Below, in pieces: positions 12,533 through 23,951 of a DNA stretch of 64,000 nt. Origin of the DNA: Bradyrhizobium sp. WSM3983 (lineage in GTDB: Bacteria; Pseudomonadota; Alphaproteobacteria; Rhizobiales; Xanthobacteraceae). A model generated the notes under the pieces. The model was not told where the DNA came from, ran no database searches, and saw only the letters and a list, made by a program, of their open reading frames with translations. Positions within the stretch are counted from its first letter, which is position 1. Each line of letters opens with the position of its first letter. A program made the position numbers and the translations under genes. The DNA lies in assembly GCF_000473045.1 (NCBI RefSeq), contig NZ_AXAY01000004.1:186001-250000 (forward strand), read 5' to 3'.

Positions 12533-14205
12533 GAGCGACCTCCTGGTTGCTTGGATTGTGATGGTTTTTGCTGCTGGCGCAATTCGTGGCGTGACAGCTT
12601 TCCGACCGGCGTGCGCGGAAGGTCGTCGACGAACTCGACCTCCGCCGGCAATTCGTGCTTGCCGACCTTGCCGGTGAGCTGCGCACGCAGCTCGTCGAGC
12701 GAAAACGGCTTGACGTCCGGCTTCAGCTTGATGAAGGCTTTTGCGGCCTCACCGCGATACTGGTCGGGAATGCCGAGCACGATCACCTCGTGCACACCTG
12801 ATATGGTGTAGATCGCCTGCTCGATCATCTGCGGATAGACGTTAAAGCCGCCGGAGATGATCATGTCCTTCTTGCGATCGACCAGGAAGAAATAGCCGTC
12901 GGTATCGACATAGCCGATGTCGCCGGTGAGGAAGCGGCCGTCAGAGAAATACTCCGCGGACTCCTTCTGCTTGTTCCAATAGCCCTTGGTGACATTCGGG
13001 CCCTTGATGCGGATCTCGCCGACTTCGCCCGGTGGCAGCACCTTGGTCGGATCGTCCAGCGACACGACGTCGAGCTCGATGCCCGGCAGCATCAGGCCGA
13101 TCGAGCCAGGCTTGTCGGGACCGACAGGCGGATGGCCGGTACCGGGCGAGCAGGTTTCGGTCATGCCCCAGCCGCTCTTGAGCTTCTTGCCGACCTTGCG
13201 CTCGAAGAAGCTCGCGACCTCCACCGGCAGCGGCGCGCCGCCGGAGCCGATGGCGTTGAGCGAGGAGAAATCGCGTTTGTCGAGATCGGGGAGCGCGGCG
13301 ATCGCGATCCACATCGTCGGCACACCCGGGAAATAGGTCGCGCGCTTGACCTCGATGTCGCGCATCACCGCCTCGACGTCGAAACGCTGATGGAGCGAGA
13401 TCAGATTGCCGCGGCTGAGCGAGGACAGCAGCACGACGGTGAGCGCATAGATGTGGAACAGCGGCAGCACGCAGATCACGCGCTCGACGACGTCGCCGCG
13501 CGCCGCGCGCGTCGGCAGACCCCAGACCTCGTAGATCGACACCGCGGAGGTGAGATTGCCGTGCGTGAGCATGGCGCCCTTCGGCAGGCCGGTGGTGCCG
13601 CCGGTATATTGCAGCAGCGCGACGTCATCGACCGCAACGGCCGGCCATTGCGCCGGCAGCGGCGCGCCCTCGACGAATGCCTTGAAGGTGACGATGCGGG
13701 GATAATCAGGGATTGGAGCCTGCGGCGTGCCGACCTTGCCCCAAGTGTCGTCCTCGCAGACGACCAGGCGATCGATCAGCCCCTTCTCCAGAAACTTCAG
13801 CGCGGTCGGCAACAAGGCCTGGAGGTTCGAGGTGACCAGCAACCGCGAGCCGGAATCGGAAACCTTGTGCGTCAGCGCAATCTCGCCGTCGAGCGGCGAG
13901 AGATGCGCGACGCGGCTGCCTGCCTTCAGCGCGCCGAAGAAATTGACGGGATGATCCGGCGTATTGCCGAGGAACAGCGCGACAGAGGTGTTCTTGCCGC
14001 AGCCCGCGCGCAGGAACGCAGCCGCCGCGCGCTCGGCCATCGCGGCGAGCTCGGTATAGGTGATCGGCCGATCGCGAAATTCCAGCGCGGTGCGCGGACC
14101 GTAATTTGCGGCGGCCGTCGAGAGCAGGTCAGGCAGCGTGCCCTGGACGATGGTGTCGTCCCAATGCACGCCCTCGGGGTAAAACTGTTCGCCGGGATGG
14201 GTCAT
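12529..14205 (-). CDS. pimA: Long-chain acyl/dicarboxylate-CoA ligase (AMP-forming)
   Basis: A 558-residue ANL-superfamily enzyme that activates an acid to its CoA thioester through an acyl-adenylate. The P-loop is [13 protein letters not shown], the A5 region is [11 protein letters not shown], and the hinge/A8 region has [13 protein letters not shown] and [16 protein letters not shown]. The A10 lysine is probably in [11 protein letters not shown]. It is the second gene of the pim-type operon, between pimF and pimB, so dicarboxylates such as pimelate, or medium/long fatty acids, are the likely substrates. It is distinct from the FadD at 61423. Confidence 0.92.
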   Translation of the reverse strand: MTHPGEQFYPEGVHWDDTIVQGTLPDLLSTAAANYGPRTALEFRDRPITYTELAAMAERAAAAFLRAGCGKNTSVALFLGNTPDHPVNFFGALKAGSRVAHLSPLDGEIALTHKVSDSGSRLLVTSNLQALLPTALKFLEKGLIDRLVVCEDDTWGKVGTPQAPIPDYPRIVTFKAFVEGAPLPAQWPAVAVDDVALLQYTGGTTGLPKGAMLTHGNLTSAVSIYEVWGLPTRAARGDVVERVICVLPLFHIYALTVVLLSSLSRGNLISLHQRFDVEAVMRDIEVKRATYFPGVPTMWIAIAALPDLDKRDFSSLNAIGSGGAPLPVEVASFFERKVGKKLKSGWGMTETCSPGTGHPPVGPDKPGSIGLMLPGIELDVVSLDDPTKVLPPGEVGEIRIKGPNVTKGYWNKQKESAEYFSDGRFLTGDIGYVDTDGYFFLVDRKKDMIISGGFNVYPQMIEQAIYTISGVHEVIVLGIPDQYRGEAAKAFIKLKPDVKPFSLDELRAQLTGKVGKHELPAEVEFVDDLPRTPVGKLSRHELRQQQKPSQSKQPGGRS

Positions 14206-14226
14206 TGCTTCCTTAAACCACAGACC

Positions 14227-14304
14227 GTCATTCCGGGGCGATGCGAAGCATCGAACCCGGAATCTCGAGATTCCGGGTTCGCCCTGTGGGCGCCCCGGAA
14301 TGAC
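14227..14304. repeat. Palindrome-in-palindrome element between pimF and pimA
   Basis: The outer arms GTCATTCCGGGGCG (14227-14240) and CGCCCCGGAATGAC (14291-14304) are exact complements. Inside lies a perfect 28-bp palindrome (14253-14280) reading GAACCCGGAATCTC in each direction. It occupies most of the 123-bp gap between two genes of the operon. Confidence 0.8.
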
Positions 14305-14328
14305 TGAGAATTGGAGCGCAAGGCACCA

Positions 14329-16425
<2,097 letters not shown>

Positions 16426-16469
16426 GGTTTCCCTCCTTGGTGGGGATTTACTTTTGTTCGATTTCGCGG

Positions 16470-16488
16470 TGCGGAATTTAATTCCGCA
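16470..16488. promoter_or_regulatory. Probable IclR operator between pimF and iclR
   Basis: TGCGGAATTTAATTCCGCA is a 19-bp inverted repeat that is perfect except for the centre. It has the GGAAnnnAnTTCC core that IclR-family proteins favour. It lies 45 bp upstream of the pimF start and 67 bp upstream of the iclR ATG, the expected place for control of both directions. The role is inferred from symmetry and position. Confidence 0.65.
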
Positions 16489-16554
16489 TCTTGACGGCAG
16501 GGTTATTTTGAAGCACGTGGCTTGTCAACGACTCCGCGCAAGAGCAGATCAGGG

Positions 16555-17421
16555 ATGAAGCGTACAGGAAAGAAGACAGCGACCGATCGGAATTTCGTCG
16601 TCGCGCTTTCCCGCGGACTGGATGTATTGCGCGCATTCCAACCCAATGACGGCCTTCTCGGCAATCAGGAGATTGCGGCCCGCACCAATCTGCCGAAGCC
16701 GACCGTGTCCCGGCTGACCTACACGTTGACCAAGCTTGGCTATCTTGCGCCGGTTCCCCGGTTCGAAAAGTACCAGCTCACACCTGCCGCGATGTCGCTT
16801 GGCTATGCCGCGCTGGCCAATCTCGGTGTTCGGCATTTGTCCGAGCCATTCCGCGAGGAATTGATGCGCGCGACCGGCGGCGCCGTCGCCGTCGGCGGCC
16901 GCGACCGTCACAGCATGATCTATTTCGGGCAGAGCCGCGGCAGCGAGACGGTTGGCGTTCAACTTGACGTCGGCTCTCGCGTGCCGATTGCAACCAGCGC
17001 GATGGGCCGCGCCTATTTCTGGGCGCTAGACGACGAGAACCGCGCTGAAGTCACGCGCATCCTGCGCGAACATTACGGCAGCCGCTGGCCCAAGATGCGC
17101 GACGGACTGGAACGTTCGGGCGAGACGGTCGCGAAATACGGCTTCGCGATGTCGGTCGGCGATTGGCACGATGACATCGGCGCCGCTGGCGTCGCGCTCA
17201 AGCTCAACGACGGAACCGGACCTTACGCCTTCAATTGCGGTGCACCCGCATTCCGTTTTACGGAAGAGCGCTTGATCAACGACATTGGACCGCGACTGCT
17301 GGCGATGGTAAGGAACATCGAAGCGGCACTTGGGGGTCTGATGCCGCAATCCAAAAAAGAAGTCAGCAAAAAGCTGAAATCAGGAGGAAAAGTTGCGCGT
17401 GTGGCCGAGGGGATCAGATAG
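16555..17421 (+). CDS. IclR family transcriptional regulator
   Basis: A 288-residue regulator. The N-terminal winged helix-turn-helix spans about 15-80 (ALSRGLDVLRAF, IAARTNLPKPTVSRLTYTL, where the recognition helix is KPTVSRL). The C-terminal effector-binding domain contains VPIATSAMGRAYFW and AGVALKLNDG, as in other IclR proteins. A TTG 11 codons upstream (16522) would give a 299-residue form; neither start has a strong ribosome binding site. It is divergent from the pim operon and directly upstream of the transporter genes, so it probably controls uptake and degradation of one substrate class, with an acid or its CoA ester as effector. Confidence 0.93.
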   Translation: MKRTGKKTATDRNFVVALSRGLDVLRAFQPNDGLLGNQEIAARTNLPKPTVSRLTYTLTKLGYLAPVPRFEKYQLTPAAMSLGYAALANLGVRHLSEPFREELMRATGGAVAVGGRDRHSMIYFGQSRGSETVGVQLDVGSRVPIATSAMGRAYFWALDDENRAEVTRILREHYGSRWPKMRDGLERSGETVAKYGFAMSVGDWHDDIGAAGVALKLNDGTGPYAFNCGAPAFRFTEERLINDIGPRLLAMVRNIEAALGGLMPQSKKEVSKKLKSGGKVARVAEGIR

Positions 17422-17457
17422 CCTTTGTCATCATCGGGAGCGGTTTGCATCGCCCCA

Positions 17458-17481
17458 TCGCCCACCGACGTGTGTGGGCGA
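17458..17481 (+). promoter_or_regulatory. Stem-loop just before livG start
   Basis: TCGCCCAC and GTGGGCGA are exact complements around an 8-base loop. The right arm covers GGGCGA, the only purine-rich stretch that could serve as ribosome binding site for the ATG at 17488. It may limit livG translation, but this is speculation from structure alone. Confidence 0.3.
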
Positions 17482-17487
17482 GACGAC

Positions 17488-18285
17488 ATGACGCAGGCAC
17501 AGCTCGCGCAGGGGACATCGCCCCTGCTCGCCGTTCGCGACGTCAGCGTCGTGTTCGGCGGCATTGTCGCGCTCAACGGCGTGTCGTTCGACATGCACCA
17601 GGGCCAGATCCTCGGGCTGATCGGCCCCAACGGTGCCGGCAAGACCACGCTCTTCAACTGTCTCTCCCGTCTCTACCAGCCGTCGTCCGGCGACATCCTG
17701 ATGGAAGGCGCGAGCATCCTGAGGCGCCCGCCCCACCGGATCGCCGAGATCGGCATCGGCCGCACCTTCCAGAACGTGGCGCTGTTTCCGAACCTCTCGG
17801 TGATGGACAATGTCCGCGTCGGCGCTCATTCGAAGACCTCCAGCGACATCATCAGCGACTCCCTGAGGCTGGCCTGGGTCCGGCGCAGCGAGACCAGCGT
17901 CAACAAGAAGGTGCACGAGATCCTCGCCTATCTCGATCTCGAGGACGTCGCCCACACCACCGTCTCCGGCCTCCCCTTCGGCACCCAGAAGCGCGTCGAA
18001 CTGGCGCGGGCGCTGGCGGCGGACCCGAAGATCCTGCTGCTCGACGAGCCGGCCGGCGGCCTCAACCACGAAGAAGTCCACGTCCTCGGCGACCTCATCC
18101 GACGCATCCGCGACGACCGCGGCATGACCGTGCTGCTGGTCGAGCACCACATGGGCCTCGTGATGTCGATCGCCGACCACGTCGTCGCGCTGAATTTCGG
18201 CAAGAAGCTCGCGGAAGGCACGCCCGCCCAGGTGCAGGTGGACCCCGACGTCATCAAGGCCTATCTCGGGAGCAAGGACCAATGA
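17488..18285 (+). CDS. livG: LIV-type ABC transporter ATP-binding protein LivG
   Basis: A 265-residue ATPase of the branched-chain amino acid type (HAAT family). The Walker A is GPNGAGKTT; the signature region is LPFGTQKRVELARAL, the usual LivG variant; the Walker B is ILLLDEPAGGL and the switch is VEHHM. I prefer the ATG at 17488 over a TTG at 17425, since the protein homology begins after it. The stop overlaps the livF ATG in ATGA. It follows iclR by 66 bp, and its neighbourhood suggests import of organic acids for the pim pathway rather than amino acids. Confidence 0.93.
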   Translation: MTQAQLAQGTSPLLAVRDVSVVFGGIVALNGVSFDMHQGQILGLIGPNGAGKTTLFNCLSRLYQPSSGDILMEGASILRRPPHRIAEIGIGRTFQNVALFPNLSVMDNVRVGAHSKTSSDIISDSLRLAWVRRSETSVNKKVHEILAYLDLEDVAHTTVSGLPFGTQKRVELARALAADPKILLLDEPAGGLNHEEVHVLGDLIRRIRDDRGMTVLLVEHHMGLVMSIADHVVALNFGKKLAEGTPAQVQVDPDVIKAYLGSKDQ

Positions 18286-18995
18286 CGACGCTGCTCAACG
18301 TCAAGGACCTGCGCGCCTATTACGGCCAGGTCCAGGCGCTCCATGGCCTCTCGTTCTCGCTCAGCGAGGGCTCGCTCGTGACGCTGCTCGGGGCCAACGG
18401 CGCCGGCAAGACCACGACGCTGCGCGCGATCTGCAACATGGTGCGCTCCACCGGTGGTATCGAGTTCGACGGCAAGCCGCTCAACAACCGCTCCACCGAG
18501 AGCATCGTGCGGTTTGGCATTGCGCACGTGCCGCAGGGCCGCGGCACCTTCACCACCATGACGGTGGAGGAAAACCTTCAGCTCGGTGCCATCACGCGCA
18601 AGGACAATGCCGGCATTGTCTCCGACATCGAGCGCATGTATGCGCATTTCCCGGTGCTGAAGCAGCGGCACACCCAGCAGGCCGGCACGCTCTCCGGCGG
18701 CGAGCAGCAGATGCTCGCGGTCGCGCGTGCGCTGATGCTGCGGCCGCGGCTGATGCTGCTCGACGAGCCGTCCTTTGGCCTTGCGCCGCTCGTCGTGCGC
18801 GACCTGTTCGGCATCCTCGGCAAGATCAACCGCGAGGACAAGGTGTCGATCCTTGTGGTCGAGCAAAACGCCCAGCTCGCGCTCGAGCTCGCCGACCAGG
18901 CCTATGTGATCGAGACCGGCCGTATCGTGATGTCGGGCAATGCCAAGGACATCGCGAACAACGAAGAAATCCGCAAATCCTATTTGGGTTACTGA
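18282..18995 (+). CDS. livF: LIV-type ABC transporter ATP-binding protein LivF
   Basis: A 237-residue ATPase with Walker A GANGAGKTT, the LivF Q-loop context VPQGRGTFTTMTV, signature LSGGEQQMLAVARAL, Walker B LMLLDEPSFGL and switch histidine replaced by VEQN, as normal for LivF. It overlaps livG by four bases (ATGA), so the two are translationally coupled and should form the nucleotide-binding heterodimer. Confidence 0.94.
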   Translation: MTTLLNVKDLRAYYGQVQALHGLSFSLSEGSLVTLLGANGAGKTTTLRAICNMVRSTGGIEFDGKPLNNRSTESIVRFGIAHVPQGRGTFTTMTVEENLQLGAITRKDNAGIVSDIERMYAHFPVLKQRHTQQAGTLSGGEQQMLAVARALMLRPRLMLLDEPSFGLAPLVVRDLFGILGKINREDKVSILVVEQNAQLALELADQAYVIETGRIVMSGNAKDIANNEEIRKSYLGY

Positions 18996-19032
18996 GGTGG
19001 GTGCATCGATGGCATCGATCTATCCGCGTGCT

Positions 19033-19167
19033 CGGTCCACCTCTCCCGAAGGGAGAGGTGGATTTGCGAAAGCAAATCGGGTGAGGGGTTACGGTCTCTC
19101 GTTGGAGCGGCGCCCCCTCACCCGGATTGCTTCGCAATCCGACCTCTCCCCGTTGGGGAGAGGTGTG
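19033..19167. repeat. Nested inverted repeat between livF and livH
   Basis: Left half: CCACCTCTCCCGAAGGG, then GATTTGCG and GGGTGAGGGG. Right half: CCCCCTCACCC, then CGCAATCC and CCTCTCCCCG. The halves are complementary along most of their length with a 33-bp centre, and each half also contains a small hairpin. It separates the ATPase genes from the permease genes within one transport operon. Confidence 0.8.
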
Positions 19168-19221
19168 GTCGCCGACGCCGTACCCGCTCAACTCGCAGTG
19201 TTCTAGGGGAGCCCGAGGTCC

Positions 19222-20100
19222 ATGGAGCTTTTCACCAACCAGGTCCTGGCCGGGATTGCCACCGGCGCCATCTACGCCTGCATGGCGCTCGCCGTGGTCA
19301 TGATCTACCAGGCGATCGACCATCTCAACTTCGCGCAGGGCGAGATGGCGATGTTCTCGACCTTCATCTCCTGGCAGCTGATGCAGTGGGGCGTGCCCTA
19401 TTGGGCCGCCTTCGTGATCACGCTGGCGCTCTCCTTCGTTGGCGGCATCGCGATCGAGCGCATCCTGTTCAAGCCGCTGGCGAAAGCGCCGATCCTGACC
19501 AACGTCGCCGGCTTCATCGCGCTGTTTGCGATCATCAACTCCTCGGCCGGGCTGATCTGGGACTTCACCATCAAGCAGTACCCGACCCCGTTCGGCTCGG
19601 CGCCGTTCCTCGGCAGCCAGCTGATCTCGACCCACCAGGCCGGCATGATCGGCGTCACCGTGCTGCTGCTGCTCGGCCTCTATTTCTTCTTCCAGTACAC
19701 CAGGATCGGCCTCGCCATGCGGGCCGCCGCCTCCGTGCCGGAGTCAGCCCGGCTGGTCGGCATCAACACCTCCTGGATGATCGCGCTGGGCTGGGGCATG
19801 GCGACCGCGATCGGCGCCATCGCGGGCATGCTGATCGCGCCGGTCGTGTTCCTCGAGCCCAACATGATGGGCGGCGTGCTGATCTACGGCTTCGCCGCCG
19901 CGGTGCTCGGCGGCCTGACCAGCCCGTTCGGCGCCGTGGTCGGCGGCTTCCTGGTCGGCATCTTCGAGAACCTCGCCGGTACCTACATTCCCGGCGTCGG
20001 CAACGAGCTGAAACTCCCGATCGCGCTCGCGCTGATCATCTCCGTCCTGGTCGTCAAACCCGCTGGTCTGTTCGGCCGGCACATCGTCAAGCGAGTTTGA
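19222..20100 (+). CDS. livH: LIV-type ABC transporter permease LivH
   Basis: A 292-residue hydrophobic inner-membrane permease with about eight membrane segments. Family marks are NQVLAGIATGAIYACMALA at the start, the LNFAQGEM loop, and GLAMRAAASVPESARLVGIN, the cytoplasmic coupling loop that contacts the ATPases. It should pair with LivM to form the pore. The start ATG follows GGGAGCCCGAGGTCC. Confidence 0.93.
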   Translation: MELFTNQVLAGIATGAIYACMALAVVMIYQAIDHLNFAQGEMAMFSTFISWQLMQWGVPYWAAFVITLALSFVGGIAIERILFKPLAKAPILTNVAGFIALFAIINSSAGLIWDFTIKQYPTPFGSAPFLGSQLISTHQAGMIGVTVLLLLGLYFFFQYTRIGLAMRAAASVPESARLVGINTSWMIALGWGMATAIGAIAGMLIAPVVFLEPNMMGGVLIYGFAAAVLGGLTSPFGAVVGGFLVGIFENLAGTYIPGVGNELKLPIALALIISVLVVKPAGLFGRHIVKRV

Positions 20101-20102
20101 TC

Positions 20103-21122
20103 ATGAGCGCAGCAGAAGACGTCGTCGCCGAAGGCCACGAGGCGGTCGAGGCCGTTCCGAAGCGGGCCATGACACTGGGCATGGGCACCTCGCTGGTGGT
20201 GCTGCTGCTTCTCGTCGCCGTTCCGCTGTTCGCGAAGAACTTCGTGATCTTCCAGCTGACCCAGCTGCTGTATCTGGGTCTCGCCGTGCTGGCGCTGAAC
20301 ATCCTGACCGGCGGCTCGGGCCAGTTCTCGCTCGGCCAAAGCGCGTTCTACGGCATCGGCGCCTACGTCACCGCGGTGATGATGGAGCAGTTCAACATCC
20401 CGTACTTCCTCTGCCTGCCGGTCGCGGGCGTGGTTTGCTTCGGTGCCGGCTTCCTGTTCGGACAGCCGGCGTTGCGTCTCTCCGGCGTGTATCTTGCGCT
20501 TGCGACCTTCGCGCTCGCCACCGCGATGCCGCAGCTCCTCAAGCTGAACTTCCTCGAGCACTGGACCGGCGGCGTGCAGGGCCTTGTCGTCACCAAGCCC
20601 GACGCGCCGTTCGGCCTGCCGATGTCGCAGGACATGTGGCTTTATTATTTCACGCTCGTCGTCGTGCTCGCGATCTACATCTTCTCGGTCAATTTGCTGC
20701 GCTCCCGCTCGGGCCGCGCCTTCATGGCGATCCGCGACAACGAGATCGCGGCCTCCGCCATGGGCGTCAACGTCGCGCTGTACAAGACGCTGGCCTTCGG
20801 CGTCTCCGCCGGCATCACCGGCGTTGCCGGCGGCTTGAGCGCGATCGCGGTGCAATTCGTCGCGCCTGACAGCTTCACCATCACGCTCGCGATCCAGCTG
20901 TTCCTCGGCATGGTCGTCGGCGGCGTCGGCTGGCTGCCCGGCTCGATCGTCGGTGCCGCCTTCATCATCTTCGTGCCGAACATCGCGGAGGGCATCTCCA
21001 AGGGCCTCTCCGGCGCCGTGTTCGGCGTGCTGCTGTTCCTGGTCATCTACCTCGTGCCGCATGGCGCAAGGCAAGTCGCGATCCTGGGCCAGCAACTCGC
21101 CGGACGGCTCAGAAGAAACTAA
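20103..21122 (+). CDS. livM: LIV-type ABC transporter permease LivM
   Basis: A 339-residue permease with a hydrophilic N-terminal stretch of about 25 residues and then many membrane segments. LNILTGGSGQFSLGQSAF and the EAA-like loop GRAFMAIRDNEIAASAMGV identify LivM. It starts 2 bp after livH and is followed 28 bp later by the first binding-protein gene, so all are co-transcribed. Confidence 0.93.
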   Translation: MSAAEDVVAEGHEAVEAVPKRAMTLGMGTSLVVLLLLVAVPLFAKNFVIFQLTQLLYLGLAVLALNILTGGSGQFSLGQSAFYGIGAYVTAVMMEQFNIPYFLCLPVAGVVCFGAGFLFGQPALRLSGVYLALATFALATAMPQLLKLNFLEHWTGGVQGLVVTKPDAPFGLPMSQDMWLYYFTLVVVLAIYIFSVNLLRSRSGRAFMAIRDNEIAASAMGVNVALYKTLAFGVSAGITGVAGGLSAIAVQFVAPDSFTITLAIQLFLGMVVGGVGWLPGSIVGAAFIIFVPNIAEGISKGLSGAVFGVLLFLVIYLVPHGARQVAILGQQLAGRLRRN

Positions 21123-21150
21123 AACTCTTGGATTAATGAAGGAGACCAAA

Positions 21151-22380
21151 TTGCTTTTCGGAAGAACACTGCGAACCACCGCGCTCGTAACGGCGGTCGC
21201 GACTCTCACCTCCGGCGCAGCACTCGCCCAGAAGAAATACGACACCGGCGCGTCCGACACCGAGATCAAGATCGGCAACATCATGCCGTACAGCGGTCCG
21301 GCGTCGGCCTATGGCATCATCGGCAAGACCGAAGAAGCCTATCTCAAGATGATCAACGACAAGGGCGGCATCAACGGCCGCAAGATCGTCTACGTCACCT
21401 ATGACGACGGCTATTCGCCACCCAAGGCGGTCGAGCAGGTCCGCAAGCTGGTCGAGAGCGACGAGGTGCTCGCCGTGTTCAACCCGCTCGGCACACCCTC
21501 GAACACCGCGATCCAGAAATATCTCAACGCCAAGAAGATCCCGCAGCTTTTCGTCGCCACCGGCGCCACCAAGTGGAACGATCCGAAGAGCTTCCCCTGG
21601 ACCATAGGCTGGCAGCCCTCCTACCAGAGCGAAGCGCAGATCTACGCGAAATGGCTGATGAAGGAAAAGCCGAACGCCAAGGTCGCGATCCTCTATCAGA
21701 ACGACGATTTCGGCAAAGACTACCTCAAGGGCACCAAGGATGGTTTTGGCGCCAAGGCTTCGTCGGCGATCATCATGGAGGAGAGCTATGAGGTCTCCGA
21801 GCCGTCGATCGACGGCCACATCGTCAAGATCAAGGCCGCCAATCCCGACGTGCTGCTGATCTACGCGACGCCGAAGTTCGCGGCCCAGACCATCAAGAAG
21901 ACCGCCGAGCTCAGCTGGAAGCCGCTCCAGATCCTCACCAACGTATCGATCTCGGTGGGCAGCGTGATGAAGCCGGCCGGCTTCGAGGCCTCGCAGGACG
22001 TGCTGTCGGCGGCCTATGCCAAGGACTCGACGGACCCGCAGTGGAACAGCGACACCGGCATGAAGAAGTGGAACGAGTTCGTCGACAAGTACATGCCGGG
22101 CGCCGACAAGTCCGACACCGGCATGGTCTACGGCTATGGTGCCGCGTCGACCCTCGTCAAGACGCTGGAAATGTGCGGTGACGACCTCACCCGCGCCAAC
22201 CTGATGAAGCAGGCCGCGAGCCTGAAGGACTTTGCACCGGACACGCTGCTGCCCGGCGTCAAGATCAACACCAGCGCCACCGACTTCGCCCCGATCTCGC
22301 AGCTCCAGATGCAGCGCTTCAAGGGCGAGAAGTGGGAACTCTTCGGCGAGATCATCAGCGGCGACGTCGCCACCGAGTGA
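21151..22380 (+). CDS. LIV-type substrate-binding protein 1
   Basis: A periplasmic binding protein (Peripla_BP_6 fold), 409 residues counted from the TTG at 21151, which has AAGGAG six bases upstream; an in-frame ATG at 21136 has no such site. The signal peptide ends ...SGAALAQ before KKYDTGASDTEIKIG. The mature protein carries MPYSGPASAYG (substrate loop), INGRKIV, and YSPPKAVEQVRKLVE, as in the two paralogues downstream. It is co-transcribed with the permeases and is the primary receptor candidate. The dicarboxylate or fatty-acid ligand is inferred from the pim neighbourhood. Confidence 0.9.
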   Translation: MLFGRTLRTTALVTAVATLTSGAALAQKKYDTGASDTEIKIGNIMPYSGPASAYGIIGKTEEAYLKMINDKGGINGRKIVYVTYDDGYSPPKAVEQVRKLVESDEVLAVFNPLGTPSNTAIQKYLNAKKIPQLFVATGATKWNDPKSFPWTIGWQPSYQSEAQIYAKWLMKEKPNAKVAILYQNDDFGKDYLKGTKDGFGAKASSAIIMEESYEVSEPSIDGHIVKIKAANPDVLLIYATPKFAAQTIKKTAELSWKPLQILTNVSISVGSVMKPAGFEASQDVLSAAYAKDSTDPQWNSDTGMKKWNEFVDKYMPGADKSDTGMVYGYGAASTLVKTLEMCGDDLTRANLMKQAASLKDFAPDTLLPGVKINTSATDFAPISQLQMQRFKGEKWELFGEIISGDVATE

Positions 22381-22406
22381 CGCGCTGACGCCAGAGTCCA
22401 AGCCTG

Positions 22407-22439
22407 AAAAGCCCCCGCGAATGATCGCGGGGGCTTTTT
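22407..22439 (+). terminator. Rho-independent terminator after binding protein 1
   Basis: AAAAGCCCCCGCGA and TCGCGGGGGCTTTT form a 14-bp stem with a four-base loop (ATGA), followed by a T run. It ends the liv transcript 27 bp behind the stop codon. Confidence 0.92.
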
Positions 22440-22499
22440 GTTGACGTCGTGCATCAATCTTGTTCAATGCGGCGCCGATCCAGGTGGGGTGGGAGAGCA

Positions 22500-23726
22500 A
22501 TGACTGTCGTTCGATTTCAGGTTGCGGCGCTTTCGGCCGCATTCGCGTTGTGCACTGCGATGAGCAATCCCGCGTTGGCACAGGAGTCCTACGACAGCGG
22601 CGCCTCCGATACCGAGATCAAGATCGGCAACATCATGCCCTATAGCGGCCCGGCCTCGGCCTACGCCGTGATCGGCAAGGCCGAGGAGGCCTATTTCAAC
22701 AAGATCAATGCCGAGGGCGGCATCAACGGCCGCAAGATCAAGTTCATCTCGTATGACGATGCTTATTCGCCGCCGAAGACGGTGGAACAGGCGCGCAAGC
22801 TGGTCGAGAGCGACAACGTGCTGCTGATTTTCGGCTCGCTCGGCACCTCCACCAACGGCGCCATCCGCAAATACATGAACGAGAAGAAGGTGCCGCAATT
22901 GTTCGTGGCGAGCGGCGCCTCGAAGTGGAACGACCCCCAGCAATATCCCTGGACCATGGGCTGGCAGCCGAGCTACGCGAGCGAAGCCAGGATCTACGCC
23001 AAGTACATCATGAAGGAGAAGCCGGACGGCAAGATCGGCGTGCTCTACCAGAACGACGATTTCGGCAAGGACTATCTGAAGGGGCTGAAGGACGGGCTCG
23101 GCGCCAAGGCCTCGATGATCGTGATGGCGGAACCCTACGACACCTCGGAGCCGGCGATCGACGAGCACGTCGTGAAGCTGAAGGCCGCGGGCGCCGACGT
23201 TTTCATCAGCATCACCACGCCGAAATTCGCGGCGCAAGCGATCAAGAAGGCGGCCGAGATCGGCTGGCATCCGGTCCACATCATCTCCAACGTCTCGACT
23301 TCGGTCGGCGGCGTCATCGAGCCCGCCGGCTACGAGATCTCGCAAGGCATCCTGTCGGCGAGCTACATCAAGGATGGCTCCGACCCGCAATGGAACGCCG
23401 ATGACGGCATGAAGAGGTTCTATAGCTTCATCGCGCAGTACAATCCGAAGGCCAACAAGCTCGATGCCGGCGTGGTGTTCGGCTATGCCGCCGCGCAGAC
23501 GATGGTGAAGGTGCTGCAGATGTGCGGCGACAACCTCACCCGCGACAACATCATGAAGCAGGCGGCGTCCTTGAAGGATTTCGAGCCGGACACGCTGCTG
23601 CCCGGCATCAAGATCAACACCGCGCCCGACAATTTCGCGCCAATCGAGCAGCTCCAGATGATGCGGTTCAAGGGCAAGACCTGGGAATTGTTCGGCGATA
23701 TCATCTCGAGTGACCTCGGTCACTGA
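22500..23726 (+). CDS. LIV-type substrate-binding protein 2
   Basis: A 408-residue paralogue of the proteins at 21151 and 23952. The signal peptide ends NPALAQ before ESYDSGASDTEIKIG. The core motifs MPYSGPASAYA, INGRKIKF and YSPPKTVEQARKLVE are kept, while the loop FGSLGTSTNG differs from FNPLGTPSNT in protein 1, so ligand preference may differ. The ATG at 22500 is preferred (GGGAGAGC upstream) over a TTG or ATG further up. It lies behind a terminator and must have its own promoter or read-through. No permease is adjacent. Confidence 0.9.
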   Translation: MTVVRFQVAALSAAFALCTAMSNPALAQESYDSGASDTEIKIGNIMPYSGPASAYAVIGKAEEAYFNKINAEGGINGRKIKFISYDDAYSPPKTVEQARKLVESDNVLLIFGSLGTSTNGAIRKYMNEKKVPQLFVASGASKWNDPQQYPWTMGWQPSYASEARIYAKYIMKEKPDGKIGVLYQNDDFGKDYLKGLKDGLGAKASMIVMAEPYDTSEPAIDEHVVKLKAAGADVFISITTPKFAAQAIKKAAEIGWHPVHIISNVSTSVGGVIEPAGYEISQGILSASYIKDGSDPQWNADDGMKRFYSFIAQYNPKANKLDAGVVFGYAAAQTMVKVLQMCGDNLTRDNIMKQAASLKDFEPDTLLPGIKINTAPDNFAPIEQLQMMRFKGKTWELFGDIISSDLGH

Positions 23727-23817
23727 TCGCAACTCAGAATAGCTTTGCGCCTCCAAAGCAACTCAAGACCGTCCCACCTTCTCGCAGTTGCACAGCGCGC
23801 CTGACTACTAAAGACGC

Positions 23818-23847
23818 AGCCCCTGCGACGTTGTCGCGAGGGCTTTC
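23818..23847 (+). terminator. Probable terminator after binding protein 2
   Basis: AGCCCCTGCGAC and GTCGCGAGGGCT pair imperfectly around GTT, followed by TTCTGTT. The stem is weaker than those after the other two paralogues but has the same base pattern. Confidence 0.6.
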
Positions 23848-23951
23848 TGTTGAAGGGCTAAGGCAAATCGTATTGAATTGCGACCGCGTCGCCAAAAACA
23901 ATTACGGCAAGAAAAGGAGCGCACACACACCAAGAAAATAGGGAGACTGGA

